Of a stretch of 64,000 bases of DNA, positions 19,401 to 26,255 are shown piece by piece. Each line of letters begins with the position of its first letter. Position 1 is the first letter of the stretch. The position numbers and the translations under genes are program-made. Source of the DNA: Bacteroidota bacterium (GTDB taxonomy: Bacteria; Bacteroidota; Bacteroidia; Cytophagales; Cyclobacteriaceae); assembly GCA_016866385.1 (NCBI GenBank), contig VGMU01000001.1, forward strand, positions 44,785 through 108,784, in the 5' to 3' direction. Under the pieces are notes generated by a model. It was not told the origin of the DNA, did not search any database, and was given only the letters and a program-made list of their open reading frames with translations.

Positions 19401-19700
19401 ATCAGGCTTCATAGAAACGTCAACTACGCTTCTTGCTCCTACCAGTTGTTCGATGGTAGTATATCCGATAAAAGAGAATACCAAGGTTGCTTGGTCGTTG
19501 GGAACACTGAGGGTATACTTACCGTCAATGTTCGTGGCAGTACCGGTTGTGGTTCCTTTCACAAGGATAGACACACCAGGAAGGCCCGTGCCAAATTCAT
19601 CAAGTACTGTACCTGTCACCGTTTTCTGCGCATAAGCAGCCGAGACAGAAAGCACTAAGAGCGTAAGGCACACACTTAGGATTTTGTAAACATTTTTCAT
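16425..19700 (-). CDS. SusC/RagA-family TonB-dependent outer membrane transporter
   Basis: A TonB-linked importer paired with the SusD protein. The start at 19700 (MKNVYKILSVCL) gives a clean Sec signal peptide ending SAAYAQ and 1091 residues; 19706 is an alternative, and an upstream start at 19736 is unlikely. After the signal come a carboxypeptidase-D-like beta-sandwich (VTGTVLDEFGTGLPGVSILVKG), the SusC plug (VEQTLQGRVSGV, IRVRGFGAFGGNEPLYIVDG, LKDAAAASIYGARAANGVI), and a barrel of about 850 residues ending with the aromatic C-terminus TFGLNLSF. It is the first gene of the susC-susD operon. A PurR/LacI-type operator-like palindrome lies 60 bases upstream, suggesting control by a LacI-family repressor encoded elsewhere. 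Confidence 0.96.
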   Translation of the reverse strand: MKNVYKILSVCLTLLVLSVSAAYAQKTVTGTVLDEFGTGLPGVSILVKGTTTGTATNIDGKYTLSVPNDQATLVFSFIGYTTIEQLVGARSVVDVSMKPDERTLAELVVTGYSIDTRRETTGAIATVSPKDLTIIPTGNVEQTLQGRVSGVTVITNGQPGTSSIIRVRGFGAFGGNEPLYIVDGVPTGSTDFLNPDDIESTTVLKDAAAASIYGARAANGVIVYTTKQGARDKKLRVDYNGMYGITDPGTGIEMLNPQGYANITWLAEKNTAALQNRAPAYGHPQFGTGATPVMPYYLSSISRNPTTGAFSVLSGQPGPLTAAQIEEQRGWYNIDPAKGTIRQLTRAMTGEGTDWYAALTRFAPLNRHSLGFNGGSETSRFFIGLGVQEQAGIMIGNNFKRYSLRANSEFDVTKRIRVGQNFQATYRQVLGQQGGAGGRGVSDDENDILQAFRMPSIIPVYDEFGGYAGTASRGFNNPRNPVANRDGQDNNRNFNANAFGNVYAEWDIIDDLTFRTSAGGQYNNFYFWGYSRLQYENSENNSAFGYNEGSGFSFGWTFTNTLSYKKKINKHDFNVLVGQEALNSGAGRNISANGQNPFSTDPNFITISNLPVGTRQVNSDQFKGVNFNSYFGQLRYTFDDKYIVSAVIRRDGSSRFGINSRYGVFPAFSAAWRVSSESFLQGATWIDDLKIRGGYGEMGNSNNVDPNNQYSLFAGNVGASSYDITGSNSGATIGFRRSRIGNPNAQWETAVTQNIGFDGTFYNGRLDIIFDWWRKDTKDLLFTVPIPLTAGSNASPPAVNIGEMLNKGLDLLVTTRGNLTSDLTYELTVTGSTLKNEIVSLAPGLSFITSVNPSYRGIQPIRNAVGQPLSSFFGFNTLGLFRNAEDVSKHAKQDGAAPGRFKFEDVNKDGTITPADRVFLGNPVPDFTGGMNFTIGYKSFDVSAYLYTSIGNEIWNQSRWFTDFNQTFEGAAKAKRLLEAWTPQNLDATIPIVERVSNFSNANVANSHYIEDGSYLRFQNLTLGYSAPASVLQKLKMERLRVFGSVNNLFTITGYEGLDPAVGGDVDLTFGIDVGNYPVTRGWTFGLNLSF

Positions 19701-19757
19701 AAACATAGATAGATTGGGTAACAAGATTAATCTCAATAACTTGTTTGTTAATTAATT

Positions 19758-19773
19758 ATGCAATCGTTTGCGA
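19758..19773 (-). promoter_or_regulatory. PurR/LacI-type operator-like palindrome upstream of susC
   Basis: ATGCAATCGTTTGCGA matches the PurR/LacI-family pattern ANGCAANCGNTTNCNT at every defined position except the last. It has the central CG step and GCAA/TTGC half-sites (core 19760-19771, one mismatched pair) typical of LacI-family operators. It lies about 60 bases before the susC start. No LacI-type gene is in the window. Confidence 0.5.
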
Positions 19774-20126
19774 TTATTCTTAAAATAATTGCAATAAGTG
19801 CCACTATTTTTTGATTTGGTATTTATTGCGCCTATACCTGGTCTGATGACCTGCTGACTAAAAAAACCGATAGGTTTGACATCGGTCGATGCTAGGTGAG
19901 AAAAGGAATTAGGTTAAGTAATTTTACTCATAGGCTGAAATTTTGGGTTTGATTGTGATTTCTCAACATTCAATGTTAAATAATCTTAAAGAAAAAACAA
20001 ATTTTCTTAGCTAAATATTGTTCTGTTTTTTTCAAAAAAAATAAATAGTTCTCTTTCGGGATTCTTTTTTTCTTTAGAATAATTCCCCTTCTGAGAGAAA
20101 ATATTCGGAAAAATTCCAAGTAAAAC
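19774..20126. other. Non-coding gap between TPR gene and susC
   Basis: About 350 bases without a credible reading frame, very AT-rich at its right end. A small hairpin ACCGAT/ATCGGT (19866-19871 with 19881-19886) is visible. I see no exact TAnnTTTG box on the minus strand, so the susC promoter is not identified. It presumably includes the 5' leader of susC and the 3' end of the TPR-gene transcript. Confidence 0.6.
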
Positions 20127-21938
20127 TCATTCCACTCCAGACACCACCTGTTTGAGATCTAGCTCCTTAAAATGGGGATCCAGTACTACTTTTCTTTGTA
20201 AAGACACATTTTTAATTGCCTTTTGCAGGTGAAGGGTAGCAATGTCCTTTTGACCCAGCTGCATGGCTACTAAGGCCAAGCCATAGTATCCGTATCCAAG
20301 CTCCCTACTCATGAGCACAGATTCCTCAAATGCAAGCGTTGCCTGCATGTATTCTCCAAGCAAATAGAAGGCCAAGCCCTTGTTAAAATAGTCCTTTGCT
20401 TCTGTTATGGGGGTTTCAAATCGAAGGGTAGCCAATTTGTAGTCCCCTCTCCATATATCTAATGCCCCTCGGAGCAATTCACTCTCTCTGCCTAATTCAG
20501 TCCCCTTGGCTAGCGCCGTCACTTCAGAGATTTTTTTATACCCCTCCCAATAGTCTCCGAGAAGAACCAGAGCTTGTCCTTGATTATACACCGCCTGAGG
20601 CAGCTCTCCAAGGGAGGTACCAGCTTCTAAAAGCCTCAAGGCTTCATCCAGGAGGATTTCTCTAGAGCCTGTATCGTTCTGAAGCTGTGCTTGTCGCATC
20701 CTCACTATAGCCAGATTGTTGTAAGGAATAGGTGATGGGTAAAACTCAGCCATTTTAGAATAAAAAAATCCCTTTTCTTCCCAGTCCTCAGCTTCGGCAG
20801 CGGCGATGGCCCATTCCTCTTTACTCATATTATTTTTTGCCTTGAGTAGGAGGGATTGTTGCAGCCTTAGGAATTGCTCGCGGCTTAGCCCCAGGTAGGG
20901 CTTGGCTTTTATTTCAATGGTCACTGCCCTCAAGTTGGGATACAAGGCTGCAGATACTTTTTGGAAATCAGGCAACTTTCGTAAATGGTTGCCCACTTCT
21001 ATAAAAGAGGCTGCTTGTTGCAAAATTTCAATATAGATCTCCTTTCTTTCATCGGATAGTCCTGAATAAGAGGCAAGCTGCTTCCGGAAATCAAACCAAT
21101 CGTTCCACCTAGAATCTACCCGAACTAAAGCGGGATCGAACTGGGGAGTGATTTCAAGAAATTTTTTTTCTACTTCTTTGGCACGTTGGTAGCCAAGCTG
21201 ACTTGATCTGCCTTCTGCCTGTTCGGGAGATTGTAATCCTGTAATTCTCACGGACTGAAGGCTGGAATTTTTTTGAAGAAATTGCCTCATATTATCCCAA
21301 ACATCCCGGTTGCCTAGTTCTGAAGAAAGCAAAGAAGATCCTGGAGAAAACCTCAGGACAAAAGTAGCTTCTTGAGCAATCGTGGGTTGGTAAGAAGAAG
21401 GATGAACGAATTTACCTGTTTCAGGCAGGTGCTCTCCTGGCATACCATGTCCAAGCAGCACCAAGCGTTGGGGAGCAACTACCCCAACCGCCAACACCTT
21501 ATATAAGGGGGCGGATCTCTTGGAGGATTTTTTGGAATGATGCACTACAAGCAATGAAGAGGCTTCCATCCAGTCTTGATAGGCATGTACTATTTCTTGC
21601 TCTAGGTTCCAAATACCTCCTTTTCTATTGTAGGATATGGGACCCAGGTCTAGGGTGTCTTGTGATCCTACTAAAAGAAGTTGCAGCTGGGAAAGGAAAG
21701 AAGCGGTGCTAGAGGTATGAGGGATTTTACCCAAGACTTTGAAATACAAAGAATCCCCCTGTACCCTGGGCTCCATGGGTCCTACCTTGATCTGAGAAAA
21801 TACTTGGTCTTCCAGACTCTTCTCCTGTCCTTGGGAATAACCCACCAAGGAACAACTAAAAAAAAACGGAAAGAGCCAAAACAATCTGATTATCAGCGCA
21901 ATTTGGATATCACTTGTTTTTTTTAGTACTTTCGACAC
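20127..21938 (-). CDS. Exported TPR-repeat protein
   Basis: A predicted exported protein whose C-terminal half (about residues 390-600) is a run of TPR helices with the pattern YNNLAIVRMRQAQL, YNQGQALVLLGDYWEGY, YFNKGLAFYLLGEYMQA, YGYYGLALVAMQLGQ. The middle resembles an OmpA-like segment (RITGLQSPEQAEGRSSQLGYQRAKEVEK is the helix and RAxxV layout), but the peptidoglycan-binding Asp/Arg pair is not clear. The first hydrophobic stretch is IALIIRLFWLFPFFFSCSLVGYSQ. I place the start at the GTG at 21938 (604 residues), which gives an ordinary signal peptide. An ATG at 21959 overlaps the divergent gene's ATG, and a still longer frame reaches 22046. Start uncertain; function unknown, probably envelope assembly. 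Confidence 0.72.
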   Translation of the reverse strand: MSKVLKKTSDIQIALIIRLFWLFPFFFSCSLVGYSQGQEKSLEDQVFSQIKVGPMEPRVQGDSLYFKVLGKIPHTSSTASFLSQLQLLLVGSQDTLDLGPISYNRKGGIWNLEQEIVHAYQDWMEASSLLVVHHSKKSSKRSAPLYKVLAVGVVAPQRLVLLGHGMPGEHLPETGKFVHPSSYQPTIAQEATFVLRFSPGSSLLSSELGNRDVWDNMRQFLQKNSSLQSVRITGLQSPEQAEGRSSQLGYQRAKEVEKKFLEITPQFDPALVRVDSRWNDWFDFRKQLASYSGLSDERKEIYIEILQQAASFIEVGNHLRKLPDFQKVSAALYPNLRAVTIEIKAKPYLGLSREQFLRLQQSLLLKAKNNMSKEEWAIAAAEAEDWEEKGFFYSKMAEFYPSPIPYNNLAIVRMRQAQLQNDTGSREILLDEALRLLEAGTSLGELPQAVYNQGQALVLLGDYWEGYKKISEVTALAKGTELGRESELLRGALDIWRGDYKLATLRFETPITEAKDYFNKGLAFYLLGEYMQATLAFEESVLMSRELGYGYYGLALVAMQLGQKDIATLHLQKAIKNVSLQRKVVLDPHFKELDLKQVVSGVE

Positions 21939-21957
21939 GAGCAATTGGTACCCAATC

Positions 21958-22176
21958 ATGGAAAAACTTAAGCTATTTTTTGAAGAACGAGCCTTTGGCG
22001 TTTGCTCCAAACTTGGTGAAAAATTAAATTTTCCCATAGACAGCATTCGACTCTTTTTTATTTACACTTCCTTTATCACCTTAGGTTCACCGGTGGTATT
22101 GTACGTGTCTATGGCCATGATGATGAAAATTCGAACTTATTTTCGAAAAAAGAATCATCCAGCCTTGTTTGATTAA
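21958..22176 (+). CDS. Minimal PspC-domain membrane protein
   Basis: A 72-residue protein that is almost nothing but a PspC domain. It has the motif GVCSKLGEKLNFPIDSIRLFF (residues 14-34), read as the family's GVxxGLAxxxxxDxxxVRxxF pattern, followed by one transmembrane helix (about 34-55) and a basic tail. PspC proteins are membrane stress sensors or stabilisers. It is divergent from the TPR gene, with its ATG touching the possible ATG of that gene, and its stop shares TTAA with the convergent glycosyltransferase stop. Any promoter must lie inside the TPR gene's 5' region; a TACTTTCG box about 30 bases upstream is a candidate. Confidence 0.82.
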   Translation: MEKLKLFFEERAFGVCSKLGEKLNFPIDSIRLFFIYTSFITLGSPVVLYVSMAMMMKIRTYFRKKNHPALFD

Positions 22177-23171
22177 AGATCCGAAAATTTTTTCTTTCCC
22201 ATCAAGCTGTACTCTGCAAAGACCAATAATGCAGGCCCAGACCCTATTTTTGTAGTAGGGTGCTTGGTTTTTAAACTTTTTGATTTTTGACTAACAAAGA
22301 AATCTGCGTAACCTCTGCCGATAGCTTTGGCATTAGCAAATTTTCCTGTAACCAGGTAGTTGATCAAGGCTACTCCTTCAATCCCACCTTTGATCAGCAA
22401 GATGGATATAAAGCGAAGGATGCTTACCTGCTTGTAAATCATAGCCAGACTATTTCTTATATTTAAATAGAGTTTTTGGGGACTGGCCCGATCCAGTGTA
22501 GCCCCACCCAGGTGGTAAACCGTGATCTTTCCTAGGTAGGCAATATTTTTTCCAGACCCCCTAAGCCTCCAGCAAAGATCTATTTCCTCCATATGTGCAA
22601 AAAAATGGGGGTCAAACCCGTGTTGGTCAAAAAAATCTTGGGAGCGAATTGCCATACAAGCTCCTGAAGCCCAATCCACAAAAATGGTATCGTCGTATTG
22701 TCCTTGGTCTTTTTCCAGGGTATTCCAAATCCGACCTCTGCAATAGGGATATCCAAATGCATCTAAAAATCCTCCCCCAGCACCCGCATAATCAAAATAC
22801 TCTTTTTCCTTCCAGGATAAAATTTTGGGTTGTACGGCGGCACATGCTGCATTGGTCTGCAAGTAAGCTACCAAATCTTGATCCCAGGAAGGAGTCACCT
22901 CCACATCCGTGTTGAGCAAGATAAAGGTTTCGTATCCTCCTCTCAACTTTTCCAAGCCGAGGTTATACCCAGCAGCAAAGCCATGGTTTTCCGAGAGACA
23001 AATCAAAGATACGGTTGGAAACTCTTGCCTCAGGTAATAAAGAGAGGTATCAGTACTGGCATTGTCAATTACCCAAATGTCAAAAGAGCTATGGGCCACA
23101 ACCGAGGGCAAGAAATGGGGCAAGACCTCGGCACCGTTGTAATTGAGTAAGACAATGGCACAGGCTTTCAT
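22173..23171 (-). CDS. Family 2 glycosyltransferase
   Basis: A 332-residue GT-A fold glycosyltransferase of the GT2/rhamnosyltransferase type. The N-terminal strand AIVLLNYNG (5-13), the nucleotide-binding IDNASTD (36-42), the ENHGFAAGYNLGL segment, and the metal-binding LNTDVEV (DxD-like) are visible, with a later WASGACMAIR acceptor-loop and MEEIDLCWRLRGSG, the catalytic-base ED-type motif. The C-terminal 60 residues are hydrophobic and may associate with the membrane. The ATG overlaps the ybaB stop (ATGA), so it is translationally coupled to ybaB and downstream of hisS. Acceptor unknown; it likely acts in surface polysaccharide or glycolipid synthesis. Confidence 0.93.
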   Translation of the reverse strand: MKACAIVLLNYNGAEVLPHFLPSVVAHSSFDIWVIDNASTDTSLYYLRQEFPTVSLICLSENHGFAAGYNLGLEKLRGGYETFILLNTDVEVTPSWDQDLVAYLQTNAACAAVQPKILSWKEKEYFDYAGAGGGFLDAFGYPYCRGRIWNTLEKDQGQYDDTIFVDWASGACMAIRSQDFFDQHGFDPHFFAHMEEIDLCWRLRGSGKNIAYLGKITVYHLGGATLDRASPQKLYLNIRNSLAMIYKQVSILRFISILLIKGGIEGVALINYLVTGKFANAKAIGRGYADFFVSQKSKSLKTKHPTTKIGSGPALLVFAEYSLMGKKKFSDL

Positions 23172-23503
23172 CCAAAAAGATTGCCTAGGTCCATCCCTGG
23201 AATGGAAGGAATCATTCCCTCGGTAGCAGCTTTCATTTCGGCTTTGATTTTGAGGTCTATGGCTTCCATCGCTTTGTTGGTGGCCGCCACGATCAGATCA
23301 GAAACCATCTCCTTATCCTGCGGAGTCAACAAGGACTCGTCCAAATCGATTCGGATTACCTTTCTTTCTCCATTGACCAGCACCTTTACAAGACCTGCTC
23401 CAGACTCCCCTTCTGCAGAAAGCAAAACCAATTTGGCTTGGGCTTCTTTTATTTTGGCTTGGGCCTCTTTCACTTTGCCCATCATGCTCATAAAATCAAA
23501 CAT
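23168..23503 (-). CDS. ybaB: YbaB/EbfC family nucleoid-associated protein
   Basis: A 111-residue protein from the ATG at 23503 (MFDFMSMMGKVKEAQ). A longer frame to 23590 would overlap hisS and is rejected. The family forms dimeric DNA-binding tweezers that bind the nucleoid. Family features are the N-terminal amphipathic helix with the MGKVKEAQAKIKEAQ pattern, the strand VKVLVNGERKVIRIDLD, and the helix DKEMVSDLIVAATNKAMEAI, ending IPGMDLGNLFG. It lies 46 bases after hisS and is translationally coupled to the glycosyltransferase. In many bacteria ybaB travels with recR/dnaX; that context is absent here. Confidence 0.94.
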   Translation of the reverse strand: MFDFMSMMGKVKEAQAKIKEAQAKLVLLSAEGESGAGLVKVLVNGERKVIRIDLDESLLTPQDKEMVSDLIVAATNKAMEAIDLKIKAEMKAATEGMIPSIPGMDLGNLFG

Positions 23504-23549
23504 GCTCTTCGTCGTTTTGAGATCTATAGTTGTCGAATGGCCTCGGCAA

Positions 23550-24923
23550 TCAAATTTTATTTCCAAGTAGCTTTTTAACCACCTGATCAAGGGAAAGTTT
23601 TTCTTGATGTCCAGTAGTTAAATTTTTTAATGAAAGGGTTTGGGAATTTGCCTCCTCTTGCCCACAAATTCCCACGTGGGCTATCTGCTTTTTAGAAGCA
23701 AATTCCAACTGCTTTTTGAGTTTGGCCACCTCCGGGTAAAGTTCTGTAGTTATTCCAGCTTGCCTCAATTGAGTCAAAAGGGTCAAAGTATAGTCAAACC
23801 CTTCTTCGTCTACAGGACAAAGCAAGAGGCTTGTTCCTAAAGACGCCTCCTCAGGAAAAAGCTGTAATTCCTCCAGCACGTCGTATAGTCTATCCACACC
23901 AAAGGAAAAACCTACTCCCGGAACATCCGATAGACCAAATACTCCGGTAAGGTTGTCGTACCTACCTCCTCCACTGACTGAGCCAATGGACACGTTCAAC
24001 ACTTTTACTTCAAAAATAGCTCCGGTGTAGTAGGAAAGTCCTCTAGCCAGCATGGGGTCAAACTCGAATTGTTCCAAAGTTGCTCCCATTTTTTCTAGAA
24101 GATCGATCATCTCTTGAAGTTCTTGCAAGCCTTTTCTACCTACCTCTGAATGTTTTATTAAATCGCCCAAGGCGGACATGCTCTCCATTCTACCCTTTGG
24201 AAGTTGCACTAAAGGACTCAAACCCTGTATGGAGGATTCGCTAAATCCTTTTTGCCTCAACTCCTCCTGCACTTTTTCCCAGCCAATTTTATCTAATTTA
24301 TCTATGGCAACACAAAGAGGGCCTTCCATTCCTTGAGCACCAATCGCTTCTGCCATCCCTGCAAGCAGTTGCCGGTGATTGACTTTGATGGAGTAAGCAG
24401 GGATACCAAGCTGGGAAAATACCCTTTGGATCATGAGGATAATTTCGGCTTCACACAGGAGACTACGGGTACCTACCACATCGGCATCGCATTGGTAAAA
24501 TTCTCGGTACCTTCCTCTTTGGGGCCGATCTGCCCTCCAGACTGGCTGTATTTGAAATCGCTTGAAGGGAAATGAAAGTTCTCCCCGGTTCATCGCCACG
24601 TAGCGTGCAAAGGGAACGGTCAGGTCGTAGCGAAGCCCTTTTTCCGCCACTTTTGGCAAGACCACTGCTGCTCCCTGACTAAGATCAGCAGGAGAAAGAT
24701 CCTTCAAAAAATCTCCGCTATTTAAAATTTTAAAAAGCAATTGATCTCCCTCTTCTCCGTACTTGCCGGTAAGGGTGCTCAAATTTTCCATAGCTGGGGT
24801 CTCGAGCTGCTGGTATCCAAAAAGCTGAAAAGTCTCCTTGATGGCATTTAAAATATAGTTTCTACGCGCCATTTGAAGGGGTCCAAAATCACGGGTTCCT
24901 TTTGGGAGGCTTGGCTTTTGCAT
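23550..24923 (-). CDS. hisS: Histidyl-tRNA synthetase
   Basis: Class II aminoacyl-tRNA synthetase that charges tRNA-His. The ATG at 24923 (MQKPSLPKGTRDF) gives 457 residues and places the invariant PKGTRDF motif at the N-terminus; the longer frame to 24980 lacks support. Motif 2 is RPQRGRYREFYQCDAD, the histidine-binding motifs are LARGLSYYTGAIFE and the GGGRYDNL, and motif 3 is PGVGFSFGVDRL. The C-terminal anticodon-binding domain covers about 350-450. It heads the run hisS, ybaB, glycosyltransferase. Confidence 0.98.
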   Translation of the reverse strand: MQKPSLPKGTRDFGPLQMARRNYILNAIKETFQLFGYQQLETPAMENLSTLTGKYGEEGDQLLFKILNSGDFLKDLSPADLSQGAAVVLPKVAEKGLRYDLTVPFARYVAMNRGELSFPFKRFQIQPVWRADRPQRGRYREFYQCDADVVGTRSLLCEAEIILMIQRVFSQLGIPAYSIKVNHRQLLAGMAEAIGAQGMEGPLCVAIDKLDKIGWEKVQEELRQKGFSESSIQGLSPLVQLPKGRMESMSALGDLIKHSEVGRKGLQELQEMIDLLEKMGATLEQFEFDPMLARGLSYYTGAIFEVKVLNVSIGSVSGGGRYDNLTGVFGLSDVPGVGFSFGVDRLYDVLEELQLFPEEASLGTSLLLCPVDEEGFDYTLTLLTQLRQAGITTELYPEVAKLKKQLEFASKKQIAHVGICGQEEANSQTLSLKNLTTGHQEKLSLDQVVKKLLGNKI

Positions 24924-25039
24924 GAGGCTTTCCAGATTTACTTTCAAAATTATCCAAAATTCCCAAATAGAGGGCGACATCTTTCTGGAAAGAACAGAAT
25001 AAAATCAAAAGAAGTGTAGGCAGAAAAAATAAGTTTAGT

Positions 25040-25047
25040 TAGCTTTG
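25040..25047 (+). promoter_or_regulatory. -7 box of the 47-residue basic protein gene
   Basis: TAGCTTTG fits TAnnTTTG exactly and lies 39 bases before the ATG at 25087, giving a leader of about 33 nt. No clear -33 TTG is seen. Confidence 0.5.
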
Positions 25048-25086
25048 CAGTCCGATTTAGAAATTCATCTTTAAACATACAGGGCC

Positions 25087-25230
25087 ATGGGTGTTACTAC
25101 TCTGAAAAGAAAATTGAAAAGAAAAAGACAAGGTCAGACCGAGCGAGTGATCAAAATCAAGCAATTGAGCGCTAAGCCTGTGATCAAGAACGTGGATGTA
25201 GAAGCCATCAAAGCTTCATTCAAAAAATAA
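25087..25230 (+). CDS. Small basic conserved-looking protein (47 aa)
   Basis: An ATG frame of 47 codons plus stop, flanked by its own -7 box and a strong terminator. It begins MGVTTLKRKLKRKRQG and ends VDVEAIKASFKK. The first 25 residues carry nine or more Lys/Arg; the second half is a conserved-looking PVIKNVDVEAIKASF segment. The reading frame is closed by an independent terminator and sits in the usual spacing between genes. I recall similar short basic proteins in other Bacteroidota, but I cannot name a family. The charge pattern suggests RNA or ribosome binding (inference). There is no signal peptide. Confidence 0.75.
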   Translation: MGVTTLKRKLKRKRQGQTERVIKIKQLSAKPVIKNVDVEAIKASFKK

Positions 25231-25251
25231 TCCTTCTGCCTTTAAATTCTT

Positions 25252-25277
25252 AAAGCGGCCATCAGCCGCTTTTTTTA
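25252..25277 (+). terminator. Terminator of the 47-aa gene
   Basis: Stem AAAGCGGC/GCCGCTTT with loop CATCA and a T run. Its 3' half overlaps the last codons of the convergent phosphoesterase gene, so the two transcripts share sequence. Confidence 0.88.
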
Positions 25278-25792
25278 TTTTGTGTTGGTAAAGTCCCTCT
25301 TTTCCCCAACTCGACGACACGGAGATTAATGATTTTTCCTGCATCCAATTCAAAAAGTAGGAGCGTACGCATCTGGTGAAACCCATGTTGGCCTACTGAC
25401 CCAGGATTCATGTACAGGCAATTCAGCTCCCTATCCATCTCTACCCGGCATATATGAGAATGGCCGCAGACAAAAAGTTGTGCTTTTTGGGACTTCAATC
25501 TTGATTTGACTCCATTGGCATAGCGCGGCGGTAGCCCTCCAATATGAGTCATAGCCACCTTCACTCCTTCTACTTCAAATTCCTGCCATTCGGGAAATTT
25601 TTCTTGAACCTCTTGATCGTCAATATTTCCGAAGACCCCGCGTACGGGTTTCCCCTTCGGCAATAGCTCCAAGATGCTTGGATCCCCTACATCTCCAGCA
25701 TGCCATATCTCATCCACTGCTTCTAGGTATTCACAGGTTTGGTAATCCAAGTAGCTGTGTGAATCCGAAATCAATCCAATCTTTAGCGGCAT
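25262..25792 (-). CDS. YfcE/MJ0936-type metallophosphoesterase
   Basis: A 176-residue calcineurin-like phosphoesterase of the small YfcE type. Its two-metal site motifs are visible: D10-S-H12 in GLISDSHSY, GDVGD around residue 35, GNID, H in MTHIGG, and GHSH in VCGHSHICR. It probably hydrolyses phosphodiesters in the cytoplasm; the physiological substrate is not predictable. The C-terminal tail (GKRGTLPTQNKKSG) is encoded by the terminator of the opposite gene. Single gene. Confidence 0.9.
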   Translation of the reverse strand: MPLKIGLISDSHSYLDYQTCEYLEAVDEIWHAGDVGDPSILELLPKGKPVRGVFGNIDDQEVQEKFPEWQEFEVEGVKVAMTHIGGLPPRYANGVKSRLKSQKAQLFVCGHSHICRVEMDRELNCLYMNPGSVGQHGFHQMRTLLLFELDAGKIINLRVVELGKRGTLPTQNKKSG

Positions 25793-25859
25793 ATTGAGAA
25801 GAAAGCAGTAAATTTTCGAGTCAATTAGGCAGTTGTTTCCTCAATAACCAAATCCTTCG

Positions 25860-26255
25860 ATGAAAAACACCTTCGTTCTTTTCGCCTTCCTTTTTTTTCT
25901 TGGCTTTCAAGGCTTCGCACAAACAGCAGCAACAGATTCGATTCAGGTGCTCTCCATTACCCAATTTGAAAAATTGGCTACCAAAAAGAAATCGAAAATC
26001 ATCGACGTACGTACCCCAGAGGAGGTAGCCGAAGGGCATTTGGCTGATGCCACTACGGTTAATTTTCTAAGCCCCGATTTCGCTACGCAAGTAGCTAGCT
26101 TAAACAAAAAAGGAACCTATTTGCTCTATTGCCGCTCGGGCAGTCGCACGCGAAAGGCCGCAGATGCCATGCATAAAATGGGGTTTAAACACGTATACAT
26201 GCTGGAAGGTGGAATTAACGCCTGGAAAGAGGCAGGTAAGGCAGTTGAAAAATGA
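25860..26255 (+). CDS. Exported rhodanese-like protein
   Basis: A 131-residue protein with a Sec signal peptide (residues 1-20, ending GFA-Q) and a single rhodanese domain. The cysteine persulfide loop is C91-R-S-G-S-R, following the strand YLLY, and the CDC25-like motif IIDVRTPEE (47-55) is intact. Six-residue active loops are typical of sulfurtransferases. It probably works in the periplasm on sulfur or thiol substrates. The aldehyde dehydrogenase gene overlaps it by 4 bases (ATGA), so the two are translationally coupled. Confidence 0.9.
   Translation: MKNTFVLFAFLFFLGFQGFAQTAATDSIQVLSITQFEKLATKKKSKIIDVRTPEEVAEGHLADATTVNFLSPDFATQVASLNKKGTYLLYCRSGSRTRKAADAMHKMGFKHVYMLEGGINAWKEAGKAVEK

Noticed and set aside
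21959..22046. N-terminal extension of the TPR protein to 22046
   Set aside because: Would overlap the PspC gene on the opposite strand and adds an implausible polar N-terminus before the signal peptide.
23504..23590. Longer ybaB start
   Set aside because: Would overlap hisS; the MFDFMSMMGK start is the conserved one.
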